64,000 nt of DNA, taken from Casuarius casuarius. Lineage: Eukaryota; Chordata; Aves; Casuariiformes; Casuariidae. The notes beneath the pieces are model-generated. The model saw nothing but the letters and a program-made list of their open reading frames with translations, was not told where the DNA came from and made no database searches. The translations under genes and the position numbers were made by a program. This document shows, in pieces, positions 13,601 to 23,429 of the stretch; position 1 is the first letter of the stretch; each line of letters starts with the position of its first letter. Location: assembly GCA_003342895.1 (NCBI GenBank), contig PTFA01000397.1:513151-577150 (forward strand). The letters are read 5' to 3'.

Positions 13601-14649
13601 CCCACTTCACAATCAATTTGTGCTGATCTCACATGCCCATTATTTTCCTTGCCATTACTTCTGTATACAGCACAATATCATGATTATTGATGTATACACA
13701 GTACAGCTCATACCACAGACCATACTTGTGGGTTTAACAATACTTGCAAAAGCCCTGTTAAATCCAAATCCCATCCTGCTCCTCAGTTAAAACGCAATTG
13801 AGTGATGTTATGTCCAATTTGAAGACTGTTCTGTCCCTGACACACTGTTTTGATCAAAGCTGCATTTATCTGGATGGGTCTTTCAGTACTTGTCCTTGAG
13901 AGCATACTGTACAACTGAATTATACCAGTGAAGATACATTGGTCCAGTCAGATGACTGACCTGATTCTATACTAACTATCACCCCTTCCTGTGGAGGGGA
14001 CTGGATTTTCACAGGAATCACACTTCACTTCAATCCAGTTAACACTCACCATGTTATCTTACTCCTGTACCTTATGCCTGTACTATTGCCCTTATCGGTT
14101 TGCAATACATATGCTAATTTAAGTGCTGCACAAGTGATGTTCCACCCATCCATAATTTCAGCTAGTCATATTTGAGCTAAAAGCAAATCCCATTCTTCAT
14201 CTCTATGGAATTCAAGTTTAAATATTGTTTGAGGACACTGGCACTTTTCTCATATTCTCCCCATATTTCTCACAGTCTCTTAAACTAATTATATTAACTT
14301 CTTTTATCACAGATGTTCTGGATATAACGCTTCCTCATTGTAGACCTAAGAGCATTGTGGGCCAAAACATTTGGCTGTTCTGTGATAACAGTGGTTTTAA
14401 TCCACATTGCTGGAGGTTTTACTGCCTTTTTCCAAACCCATTCTGTTGTCTCTGTTCGTAGCTTCAGAGCTTCATATGCTTCATAGTTTCAGATGGAAAG
14501 AGTGGGTTATCTTTTACTAACACTCAGCCCAAGGCCTCCTACAACCTCCACCATCTGTACCTAAGGCATTAATGCTTTCGTTTTTATACTGAATTGTTGT
14601 ATTATGTAACAGTTCTGTAACAAATCTGTAAGGAATCGTTTAATACTCC
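13601..14649. other. Unassigned sequence inside the composite block
   Basis: This lies between the LTR fragment and the Maverick polymerase remnant. Several 70-80-residue frames on the plus strand (for example 14225-14461) have no motif I can name. It may hold unrecognised Maverick or endogenous retrovirus sequence, or ordinary host DNA. Confidence 0.4.
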
Positions 14650-15205
14650 TGCAAAATGAAATACTGCTGTTGCAGTGGCATTATACAATTTTTGTTCAAA
14701 TTCTAGTTTTCAGGCTTGCAATTCTTGATTTTTGTTGCCTTTTAATGCATGGCCAATGTGAATATCAAGCGCATGCCTACTCTTTAGTTGGCTATGTGGT
14801 CATTGGTGGAGTGTTGATAGCTTTCGAATTTAATGGCTGCTTTTTCCACAGCTTTGTCAAATGTTACCATGAAAAGACTGGCTATGTATGGCATGGTCCA
14901 CCTTCGGGTGTTTGTAGAACACAAAACAATAAAAGATGGACCACTTGAAGGCAGCAGGCTTCAACATCTGGTCTGTATAGGAGCATGAGTGGACAGCTAT
15001 GACAAAATCGGATAAGCTTGCAGAGCTCTAAGCCAGGACCAAAGTGTCCGTGCTGCTGATCCCATTGATGCTCTTTTTGGTTGCAGGAGAAACGCCCTTT
15101 GTTTGCATTAGAAAGCAGCCTCTGAGAAAAAGATATACTATTATTTTACTAGCCTCTATACACTCCTCAGAAAACCCAAAACTATACCCCCTTGTGTACC
15201 TCATT
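14650..15205 (+). pseudogene. Maverick/Polinton DNA polymerase B remnant
   Basis: Pieces of the N-terminal half of the protein-primed family-B DNA polymerase of Maverick/Polinton elements can be read in three successive frames. The first includes EFNGCFFH and a following KCYHEK (14826-14870), matching the conserved Phe-Asn-Gly-Cys/His-Cys block typical of these polymerases. The second includes EHEWTAM (from 14981). The third includes DALFGCRRNALCLH (from 15067) and FTSLYT (15145-15162), the position of polymerase motif A, where the catalytic Asp appears to be replaced by Tyr. There are at least two frameshifts and in-frame stops near 14978 and 15109. The palm, fingers and thumb beyond motif A are missing. 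It is non-functional. The family assignment rests on remembered motif order, not on a search. Confidence 0.75.
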
Positions 15206-15207
15206 TC

Positions 15208-15582
15208 CTAGCAGCAAAAAGGGCCTTGTTTCTCTAGGTTTCGCATTTCATTAGCACCATTCGGTAGAGCCGGATGTTTTTTTTTTTTTTTTCTTTTTGT
15301 CCCTGTCAGAGGGCTGCTCAGTCCTACCTGCCCTTTTTGTGGCATGTGTCTTTTTCTTTTAAAGGTGTTTTCCTGAGTATCAACCAACCCAGAACTCTCC
15401 TGCTCTGCTGGTGTTTTCAACTTGTCCAGAAGGGCCTGGGAAATGTGTCCAATCACACTTTCTATAATATTTTGGGTGCTGCTTTTAGCATGAAGCTTAG
15501 CAATTTCCAAATCCCTTTTTAAGAGTGGCATGACTTTTCTAAAAAGGCTGAGGAATATAGCTCCTACTCCAGCTTCATACAT
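15208..15582 (-). pseudogene. Maverick/Polinton capsid-associated basic protein remnant
   Basis: A 124-codon frame is open on the minus strand. Near its start is a glycine/hydrophobic segment (GVGAIFLSLFRKVMPLLKR), then a helical region, then a lysine/arginine-rich tail with KRKR and a run of KKKKK. This 'hydrophobic head, helix, basic tail' plan matches a small protein encoded beside the capsid genes in Maverick/Polinton elements. The ATG coincides with the junction to the CR1 fragment at 15583, so the true start is probably lost. The frame ends where the polymerase remnant of the opposite strand ends. A poly-T run at 15277-15291 encodes the lysine run and may have expanded after death. Function is inferred; it could be another basic protein. 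Confidence 0.6.
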
Positions 15583-16740
15583 TCCTTCTTGCCCTTCTTG
15601 AAGGTGGGAGTGACTTTCACTCTCCTCCAGTCCTTAGGAACTTCCCCCAGTTGCCATGGCCTTCAAAGATGGTTGAGAGTGGCCTCACAATGACATTGAC
15701 CAGTTCCCTTAGCACTCATGGTCGCATCCCATCAGGGCCCATGGACTTGTGTACGCTGTTTGTTTAAATATTCTCTAACCTCATCTGTCTTTGGACAGCC
15801 AAGTCTTTCCTGCTCCAGACTTTCACTCTGGTCCTAGGGGCTTGGGATTCCTGAAGGCCAGTCTTACCAGTAAAGACCAAGGCAAAGAAGGCCTTAAGTA
15901 CCTCAGCCTTCTCCATGTCCTTTGTGGCCAGGTTGCCTGTCCCATTCAGCAGCAGACCTAAATTTTCCCTAGCCTTTCTATTGCTGCTGATGTTCCTGTA
16001 CCTGTTCTTGTTGCCCTCACCAGATTCAGCTCCAGGTAAGGTTTGCCTTTCCTAGCCCCATCCTTGCATGTTCAGACCGTTTCTCTATATTCCTCCCTGG
16101 TCACTTGTCCCTGCTTCCATCTCCTGTATCCCTTCCATCTCCTGAGTGTTGTCAAGAGCTCCTTGATCATCAAAGCGATCTCCTCCCACCTTTGCTTGTT
16201 TTCCTGCTTCTCAGGCTGAACCATTCTTGAGCTTGGAGGAGGTGATCCTTGAAAAACAACCAGCTCTCCTGGATCCCTCTTCTCTCCAGGATGGTCTCCC
16301 TTCCAGACAGACCCCTGAACAGGCCAAAGTCTGCTCTCCTGAAGTTCAGGAGTGATCCTGCTTTTTGCCTTCCTCACAAGATCCTGTACTGCACTATCTC
16401 ATGGTCCCTACAGCCAAGGCTGTTCCCAATCTTCATATCCCCTACCAGTTCTTTCTCGTTTGGATGAGGTCCATCGGAGTCCTCTCCTTGTCAGCTCCTT
16501 GATGACTTGTGTCAGGAAGTTGTCATCGATGCACTTCATAAACCTCCTGGATTGCTTGTGCCTTGCTGTGTTGTCCCTGCAGCAGATATCAGACTGGTTA
16601 AAGTCTGGGCCTGTGAACATGAGACTTCTTTCAGTTGGCTAAGGAAGGCCTCATCTGCTTCTTCCTGATCAAGTAGTCTGTAGCAGACACCAACCACAAT
16701 GTCACCTACCTTGATCTGCCCTCTAATTCTAACCCTCAAA
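15583..16740 (-). mobile_element. CR1 LINE ORF2 fragment (endonuclease end to start of RT)
   Basis: Read on the minus strand, the fragment begins inside the apurinic endonuclease domain (GDIVVGVCYR near 16700). It continues through the GDFN-like block (seen as PDFNQSDIC) and the linker (DNTARHKQSRRF, DNFLTQV, RWKQGQVTREEYRE). It ends in the first reverse-transcriptase block near 15583-15600, where 'aagaagggcaagaagga' encodes KKGKKE. Stops and frameshifts break it into pieces (16536-16739, 16408-16620, 16072-16377). It lacks both the CR1 5' region and the 3' UTR with its octamer tail. The two ends abut Maverick integrase (right) and capsid-associated (left) coding sequence, in the same orientation as both. 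It is not a simple full 3'-anchored insertion. Confidence 0.85.
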
Positions 16741-16744
16741 TATG

Positions 16745-17115
16745 GTTTTCCAAACCCATGCAGAGTCTGAATGATTCACATTCACAGATCTTAAAAACAC
16801 TCCACGATGGAGGCTTTCACTTCATTATTTGTACCAAGCGATGAACATCGTAGTGCCTTAATAGCTCGTTCAAAGGCTGGTTTAAAAATTCTTTTTACCA
16901 GTTGGCCTGTAGTTTCTGAGAAGTGTGTCTCCAGCTAAAAATACTTTTTAAAAGCCCTGACTAATTCAGAATCTGTTTTTCTTTTTAGACCAACAGCCTC
17001 GGCATGTTTGGATAATATGTGTATCATTGTTAAGATATGCTTAGCACTGTTATTATATTTGGAAAACTGTTACACAGTCACAAAATCTGCCTGCCATTGA
17101 GCATCCACATCTGCT
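16745..17115 (-). pseudogene. Maverick/Polinton integrase core remnant
   Basis: The minus strand shows the order of blocks of the retroviral-type DDE integrase carried by Maverick/Polinton elements. DVDAQWQADFV (about 17112-17080) covers the first catalytic Asp. Next come KYNN and a leucine/isoleucine-rich strand with LSKHAEAVGLKRKT (about 17060-16965). A block near 16880-16915 follows where the second catalytic Asp seems changed to Asn and a stop codon is present. NNEVKASIVE (about 16835-16800) holds the catalytic Glu. Several frameshifts separate these blocks. The coding trace ends at the CR1 junction near 16740-16745, so the C-terminus is missing. Clearly dead. A retroviral integrase is the main alternative, but the spacing and the neighbouring polymerase B fragment favour Maverick. 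Confidence 0.72.
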
Positions 17116-17377
17116 ACAATCACCTTTTCTTTTAAGGTGCTTTCTTACTGCCTTGGGTAAGCTGTAAACAACCTGGGTTGTCGGTCAGGTTGGCTGCCTT
17201 CTGTTTCTTGGCCTATTTCCTAATCTTCTAATTTACCTTTTTACCTTGCCAGAGTGAAATATCAGGATGAAAACAGTCTTTGTGACCTTTTGATGGATTA
17301 TTCCCTGTATCCTTCCCCTTAGGTGTCATTACTATGTGATTCTCCAATATTCCTATACTCTACTGTTGGATATCCTG
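17116..17377. other. Unassigned sequence upstream of integrase remnant
   Basis: On the minus strand this sits just 5' of the integrase core. It may include its degraded N-terminal part, but I cannot read a convincing frame. Confidence 0.35.
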
Positions 17378-17960
17378 TCAAAATGTGACCATTTTATGTA
17401 GCTGTAAATACATATTATGAAAATCTTGAAGCTGTGTCCAAGAGCTAAGGATCTCTGGACATTTCTCCCATCTTGGATACCTCTGTCTTGTTCCTGCTAT
17501 CATGTGATCCCCTATGTTACCTCCTAGCCATGAATAGCTCCATCTGCTATAAAATCTCCAGCCAGTGTTCATGACCTGCTCAACCACATCAGACAATCCT
17601 AAACAACCTTCCCCTCTTCCCCTAGCAAAGCTTGCTTAATGGCTTTTAGCTCAGAGGCCATATAAAGCCATTCAGACACCTTCTGAGATAGACCTTGCAG
17701 GCCATGGGATACTGTTTGGGTCTGAACAGATGCCATTTTCCAGTCTTCATCTTCATTCTTATTTGATTCACAGATATTTCTGTTCCATGATTCCAGATCC
17801 CGATTGTCATACAGACCTCTCATAAAAGCTTCAAAGTCCTATTTCCTTTTGTTCTTTTTCTTTTGAAGGTATCTGGCCTTTTTGTGGCCATTACCTCTGC
17901 CACCTGCACTAAATTCTGAGCCTGTTGAGCATTTGTAGTTTCAGCACTCTCAGCACCCTG
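17378..17960 (-). pseudogene. Unassigned coding-like remnants, possibly retroviral internal region
   Basis: Three consecutive minus-strand frames look protein-like rather than random. One (17820-17960) reads TFKRKRTKGNRTLKLL and is followed within a few bases by a second (17599-17823) with GLYDNRDLESWNRN and a helical LSQKVSEWLYMASELKA. The third (17378-17596) has RWSYSWLGGNIGDHMI and RYPRWEKCPEIL. Together they suggest one ancestral product broken by frameshifts. The position, directly 3' of an LTR fragment on the minus strand, would suit a gag-type reading frame, but I do not recognise the family. It could also belong to the Maverick. Confidence 0.4.
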
Positions 17961-17961
17961 T

Positions 17962-18395
17962 TGCAAACATCTCTGCGGGACATGTGGGTGTTCAAGTGTT
18001 ATGTGCACCCCTGCTACTCCCCACACCCTGCTGACCCACACGCCAGTGACAAAGTCCCCTGGAGGTCACAGCTGCACACCTGAAGTGGTGTCCCCACATG
18101 TTGCCCCTGTACTGTCATGCCATAACTGGATACTGGCTCCTTACAGTGTCCAGCAGGGAGGATGCTCTGCCTGGCCTGGACAGAGGTCGCGATGCTGGTG
18201 GGGCAAAGTCTGGCGGTATCAAACCAGGTATCAGCTGCTGCTTCATTACCCCCCTGTTCACTCTCTCTCCTCCCTGCTAAAAATTTTCAGGCTTCCTTTA
18301 CACTTCTTTTCAAGCTGATTTGTTCTTTGCTTCAAAAGGTTCTTGATAATCCCCTTTGTCGATGTTAAATCTGGCTGATGGTTGTCTTCGGCAAA
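17962..18395 (-). mobile_element. LTR fragment, copy 2 (U3 part only)
   Basis: It aligns by eye with copy 1 from its 'atgtgggcgctctagtattatgtgc' stretch onward, and shares 'ccacaccctgctgacccaca' and 'gaggatgctctgcctggcctgg'. Similarity to copies 3 and 5 continues through 'cttcttttcaagctg' and the 'ctggctgatggttgtcttc' stretch, ending near 18395. The part with AATAAA and the TG terminus is missing. The left edge directly abuts the coding-like remnants. Confidence 0.65.
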
Positions 18396-21300
18396 CTTTG
18401 TGCCGACTCCTCCGTAATAGAAGTGAAGTATGTTCACCAAAAAGTGTAATAATGTAGCATCTTAATTTAGTTTAAAAAAAAAAGGAGCATATGACTGCAA
18501 GCCAAATGGAAAGTTGTGCCTTAACTCCAGTCTGACAGCGTCAGACAAGCACTAGAATACAAAGATGTGGTGGGTTATCCACCTCTTCAGGTCTTCCAAA
18601 TAAGACTTGATGTAATCCTGTTGCCTGCGAAAGCCAGAAGGGAAAGCAGTTTAAGAGCCAGTATCCTCAAAAACCAGTTTGGGTTTTGGATTAGGAATGG
18701 CTTGCTCTCTCATCCCCTTGTTCCCCCAAACTAGCAGTTTTTGTCCCTTCTTCAGGGGAGGATGATGGCCAGAAAAAAATGGAGGTTTGAGGATTCAGGA
18801 CAGATCTCCACATCGATTGCAGCTAAAGGGTGACCTGCTCTTGACTTACCTTCTGTATATATATTTTTCCAAAACTGGTGAATTACTGGTCTTTTGTGTT
18901 TTTTTAAAGACTTAATTAGGCTAGGTGCTCATATGCAGCTCGGTGTGTTTTCATCCTTCTGTCTTGCAGAAATCCAAACCCTAATTCTCAGTTTTGTCAG
19001 GAAAAAATTGGTGCTTCTGAACCTTTACAGGAAAGTTAATACTGTTCTTTTTCAGGAGTAGTCTGTTTTCACTGGAGTCTGTGAAGAGTGGAGAGTAAAA
19101 GAGAAATTCCCAGAACTAATTCAGCTATACTTATTTTGTAGGCAGAAATAAATATTAGCCAAATCTTATAACCAAAATTTGATGAACTTTTTCACCAAAG
19201 AATTCACTACAAAATTACCCACCGAGACTAGGAATTTCCTTAAAGGTTAAACATATGCCTGCATGCTTACACAAGCAAACAAAAACCACAGCAAACAGAA
19301 AGAAAAAAAAAAAACTTGTCAATTTTAACAGTGCTATCTGTTGATGCCTGTCATAGCGACATGATAGATGTGCATGCAGCACTGCTTTTGCCTCTAATTT
19401 CAAGGTTAAACTTCAAGCCCAGGGCTGTAGGCCAAAGCATTCCTTTATATGTTTGTCTAGGGTTGGTTTAATCCCAGAATTATTTGTTTTAAAAGGCTGA
19501 TGTTTTAAAGTAATTCCCCCTGCACACACTCCAGTGCTTAAAGATAGTAATATAAATGCATTAGATGATGAACACAGGAGTAACACCAAATACTTTCTGT
19601 CCTTAGGTTACCTTACCATGAACCTATTCCTATTCTTCCAGCTCTTAATCTTGAATTTAATTTCATTTCGTCTTATACAAGCGAAATACTATCACTGGCT
19701 GCAGTGTTCCTAGGAAGCTTTTAAACCTTCCTCCAGCACTATGGCTGTTTGTAATGTAAAATTCACAAATACAGTCAGTTATGACCCATTGGTCAGGAGT
19801 TAATTGGCATTCCCCACTTCCCTTGCTTGCTTATGGACTTGTGTAAAGTTATTCATCCTTTTGCCCCTCCTCTTGAGTAAAGAGCATGAAACAATATTCA
19901 TCCCCATTAATTATGATCCACCATTTTAATCTTTATTCACACTGAAGCAAAATATAGTCACTCTTTATCTTCAAGTAGAGCAGAACTTTGTCAATATAAG
20001 TCTGTACACATTAAACCAAACCAGTTGTCATAAGCATCTTGAAAATCTCCCCTTACAAATGTATCTCTTATCCCATCCATTTTCTAACATTGTTTTAGGT
20101 TTGTATGAACATGATCCATGCCCCTCTAACTGATATTATTCCATTCAGTTCACAGGTATAAAAATAATAAATAAAATTAAAATGAATTAATGAAGACACA
20201 AGTATTAAAACAAGCAATAGGTCTTCAAAATCTATTGTCTCTACTTTGATCGTAAGAAACAGTTTGAAACTGTGTTCTTAAGGGATGATTTTTCAAAAGT
20301 ATTTCAAAAAGCATTGACCTACCATAACTCTCAGTCAACTTGATGAGAATTTTGCTGATAACCAGCAAAGTGAAACCAGGGCTGAGCATTTAATTCACCC
20401 TCAGCATCTCAATTCTCTTGATGTCCTTCTCTGTCTTTCTTAGACTGTCTATTTGACAGGCCAGAATTCCACTCAGCCAGAGTTTCTTTTCTGTATTTCA
20501 GTTTGCGTGTGTAACAAGGCAGGGGATGTACAAATGCATTGCTTGTTTGTCAAGAGTTTTGTTGTTGAGGTTGATGAACTTCTGTGCCTGGTGGCTCGAA
20601 CCGGCCCTACAGGGTTAGAAGCTGTCTCGCAAGGCTAGAGTCACAGGTCCTATAGCAAGCAGCTATCCACATGGCAAGCTGTAATGGTCTGCATGTGTTG
20701 GTATGGTGCTCTTAATAATGACACATTTCAGACTGTGTATTCTGGGGATGCCACTGGAGTCACCTGAAGATGCCTGAGGACCAAGTTTGGCGATGTCCAA
20801 AAAGGAACTGGACTCACCTGGACATCGCTGAGTCAAAGGAGACCCTCAAAGACTGGGTAGATTGATGTGCACAGGAAGGACAAGGATGGCAAAATAACCA
20901 CATGCTGCACCCGATACGTGACCAATTCCTGACTGGGGGACGTGCCTGTTGTCAAATGAATCGCCTCACATGAGGGTAGTCATCAGCTATTTAATTCTTA
21001 ATATGTTGTTTATTTTATAATTAATGTTTAAAGACAAGAAAGTTCCTAATAACATCTCTCCAGTAAATTGCTTGCTTGAATTGAAATTGAAACGCTCATA
21101 AATTCTGTTTTCCCACAATAATGTATTTCCTGCTTTATCTTTTTTTTTGTAATCATTTCTTCTTCATTGCCTGTTCAGCTCTTACAATTCTATTACCATT
21201 CTCATTGCCTCAATAATGGCAAGCCATTTTCAGCTGCTTCTAAAGTGTCAGATGAAAGGGTAGTTTGGACCTGTACCTCTCAAGTTGTCCTAAGATATAG

Positions 21301-22158
21301 GGCAGAAGATATTTTTTTTATTTTCAGCTAAACTATGATTATTCTAGAAAGGAAAATGGCTTTCACATTTCTTTGTGGGGGAAGAAAGTATTCTAGTCAA
21401 AATCCTTTCTTTCCAAAGTAGAACCTACACTTCTGAGTTGCAAAATTACATCGTAAAAAAACTGCTTTTAAGCCCTAGACTTATGCTTACAACAATGGAA
21501 GCCAAATTAATAGTCCACTGTGACTGACAGAAGCATCAAAGATAAATGAATTACAGGTGGACCTCCCTTTACCTTGAAAAATATCTGATCCATTGTTCTT
21601 TAATGTAAATTTAGACTACTTGTTAGTTCTATATATATTACTTAGTCCTATATTCATCACAATACTGTTCTTCCAAACTGAAATTGAATAAAAAGTTAGA
21701 TCACCACATTTCTGCACATTATTTCTATGAATTTCACTGTACCATGTAAGGACTCTTTTTGTAATACAAAAAAATAAAAAACGCCCTCAAGCACAAATTA
21801 ACTAAAATGACATTGCAATTTTCCTTCCCTTTCATTATAAGGCAACATACTTCAAATCCAGTTTAGTTCCACTAAAATAGGTGTGTAAACAAACATTCAT
21901 TTTGAAACTGTCTGTGACGGAAGAGTAAGATTTCTGTACAGTTAAATTTAATGACTTTGAACTGATTGTTCTCAGCAAAAATCTGCACGAATGTTTCAGT
22001 AGCAAGACTTGAAAGAAAGAAAAGACTGCCACCAAAAGCTTTCACAGCAGTTCCCATCTTTTTTTGAATTCCTTTATTTTGTAGCTTTTTCATGTAGGGT
22101 CATATCCGCAGTTTTGTGACATCGAAATTGATATCGGTGTCTTCATTTGCATGTCATT
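18396..22158. other. Non-coding sequence, mostly unassigned
   Basis: AT-rich with short A runs (for example 18475-18483 and 19303-19313). The stretch 20560-20960 is more GC-rich and contains a strong inverted repeat (20787-20831), but no reading frame or repeat family is recognisable there. No supported gene. Confidence 0.5.
20787..20831. repeat. Inverted repeat able to form a hairpin
   Basis: GCGATGTCCA at 20790-20799 is perfectly complementary to TGGACATCGC at 20819-20828, with a 19-base loop. Three more pairs, two of them G-T, extend the stem. It lies in a CpG-containing island of otherwise unassigned sequence. It may be a fragment of an unrecognised transposon or a chance palindrome. Confidence 0.6.
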
Positions 22159-22770
22159 TGTCGCAGGGGAAAGGTGCTCAGTTCCCATAGTTTACATCAA
22201 ATCAGGAATGAAGCTATTTGGTTTAATAAAGTCACCTAATTAACAGTAATCAGTGGTCAGGTCCCAACACCCCCCTAACCCACAGGCCAGTGACAAAGTC
22301 CCCAGGAAGTCACAGCTGCATACCCGAGGTGGGGTCCCCACGTGTTGCCCCATGCTGTCACTCCACAGCTGGATGCCGGCTGCTCGCAGCATCCGGCAGG
22401 GAGGATGCTCTGCCTTGCCTGGGCAGAGGTCGCGATAATGATGGGTTTTGACTACTACTGTTTGCAACCCAGTATCTTGTTTCGCATTTTCATGCATCTT
22501 TCACATTTCTTTTCAAGCTGCCTTCATTTTAAAATCTTCGTGCAATTCCTGGTTTACCATTTAATCCGGCTGATGATCATCTTCCTCTTTAAGGTGATCA
22601 GTTTTGGGCAAACATCTTCCAGATGGTTTTGTGCTTTTGATCTACACACACATTGCTGACAATCGCATTCTTATTAGGTGTTATTATCCAGGACATTTTG
22701 CTGAGGCACTCCCCACAACTGTTCTTTTGAATGGTGGATGCTGTAAGTTCATAACTTCCTAACAAAACTA
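22159..22770 (-). mobile_element. LTR fragment, copy 3 (internally deleted)
   Basis: It starts with TGTCGCAGGGGAAAGGTGCTC, matching the terminus of copies 1, 4 and 5. It then shows 'acatcaaatcagg' and 'taataaagtcacctaattaac', and jumps at about 22250 straight to the GC-rich part ('ccacaggccagtgacaaagtcccc'). The roughly 200-base middle segment present in copies 1 and 5 is missing. Similarity to copy 5 continues through 'ttattatccaggacattttgc' near 22690. The right end is unclear, so the boundary is approximate. Confidence 0.7.
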
Positions 22771-23231
22771 ACATACTATTGTGTCTATACAAGAAAAACC
22801 TGCTATTTTACTGTATTGCCTACAGTAATATACTGGCATGGGGGAAATGAGTGATGAGAAAGAATGTGAAGCTTTTCAGATGCCTTTACAGAAGAGCTGA
22901 TAATGCATTTAGTGACAGAGAAGCATCACATTTTGCAGTACTACAAAACAGTAGTGGATAGGAAATGAACGTATTTTAGCCTGGACTTAGAACCAAGTGA
23001 AGTTAATTCCTGTGTTAAACGTTATCACAAGACTGTTACTGAAAATACCAGACATGAGAATGGTGTTTCATTCATGCTGCTCCCAAACAAGTATTGTCCA
23101 AGAAATAAATTTGTATGTTCTTTTAAACAAAAATAAATCAGAAAACACACTATCAGTTCACCTTTTAAAGCATTCTCATGACTCTAACTGTATTTTTTAT
23201 CTGAAGTTAAAGCTGTGTTCCTCGTCTCCAG
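22771..23231. other. Non-coding sequence before candidate exon
   Basis: AT-rich. It ends in a T-rich tract and the CTCGTCTCCAG acceptor of the candidate exon. Confidence 0.5.
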
Positions 23232-23331
23232 GCAGTACTTTTGAGAGAGAGAGAAAGAAATCGAACGTTGAAGATGATGACATCATCAGGAGACTTTTCC
23301 ATGAGCCTTCCACCACTGTATACTGCGATAG
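23232..23331 (+). CDS. Candidate internal coding exon of an unidentified gene
   Basis: A 100-base segment is bounded by a good acceptor (TTCCTCGTCTCCAG, AG at 23230-23231) and a good donor (GATAG/gtatta, GT at 23332). Its open frame reads STFERERKKSNVEDDDII then RRLFHEPSTTVYCD: charged, non-repetitive and protein-like. It contains three CpG sites, uncommon in the surrounding AT-rich DNA. The phase is 1 at the acceptor and 2 at the donor. The frame stays open on both sides (22997-23428), but only the part between the splice sites looks like protein. I do not recognise the gene. If real, this window is intronic on the plus strand around it. The main alternative is chance. Confidence 0.4.
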
Positions 23332-23429
23332 GTATTATTTCAGACTCTTTCATCTTCTTATCAATTATATAAATACTTGGTTAAAGAATAAAAAGCAGAT
23401 GGTACAAATAAATAATCAATTTTCATAGT
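23332..23429. other. Short spacer between candidate exon and CR1
   Basis: AT-rich sequence following the possible splice donor; no feature seen. Confidence 0.4.

Noticed and set aside
13199..13690. 163-codon plus-strand frame, the longest in the window
   Set aside because: It runs antisense through the GC-rich LTR U3 region. The same DNA recurs in the other LTR copies with broken frames, so it is not a gene.
22997..23428. 143-codon plus-strand frame taken as a single-exon gene
   Set aside because: Only the central 100 bases between splice signals look like protein; the rest has AT-driven composition.
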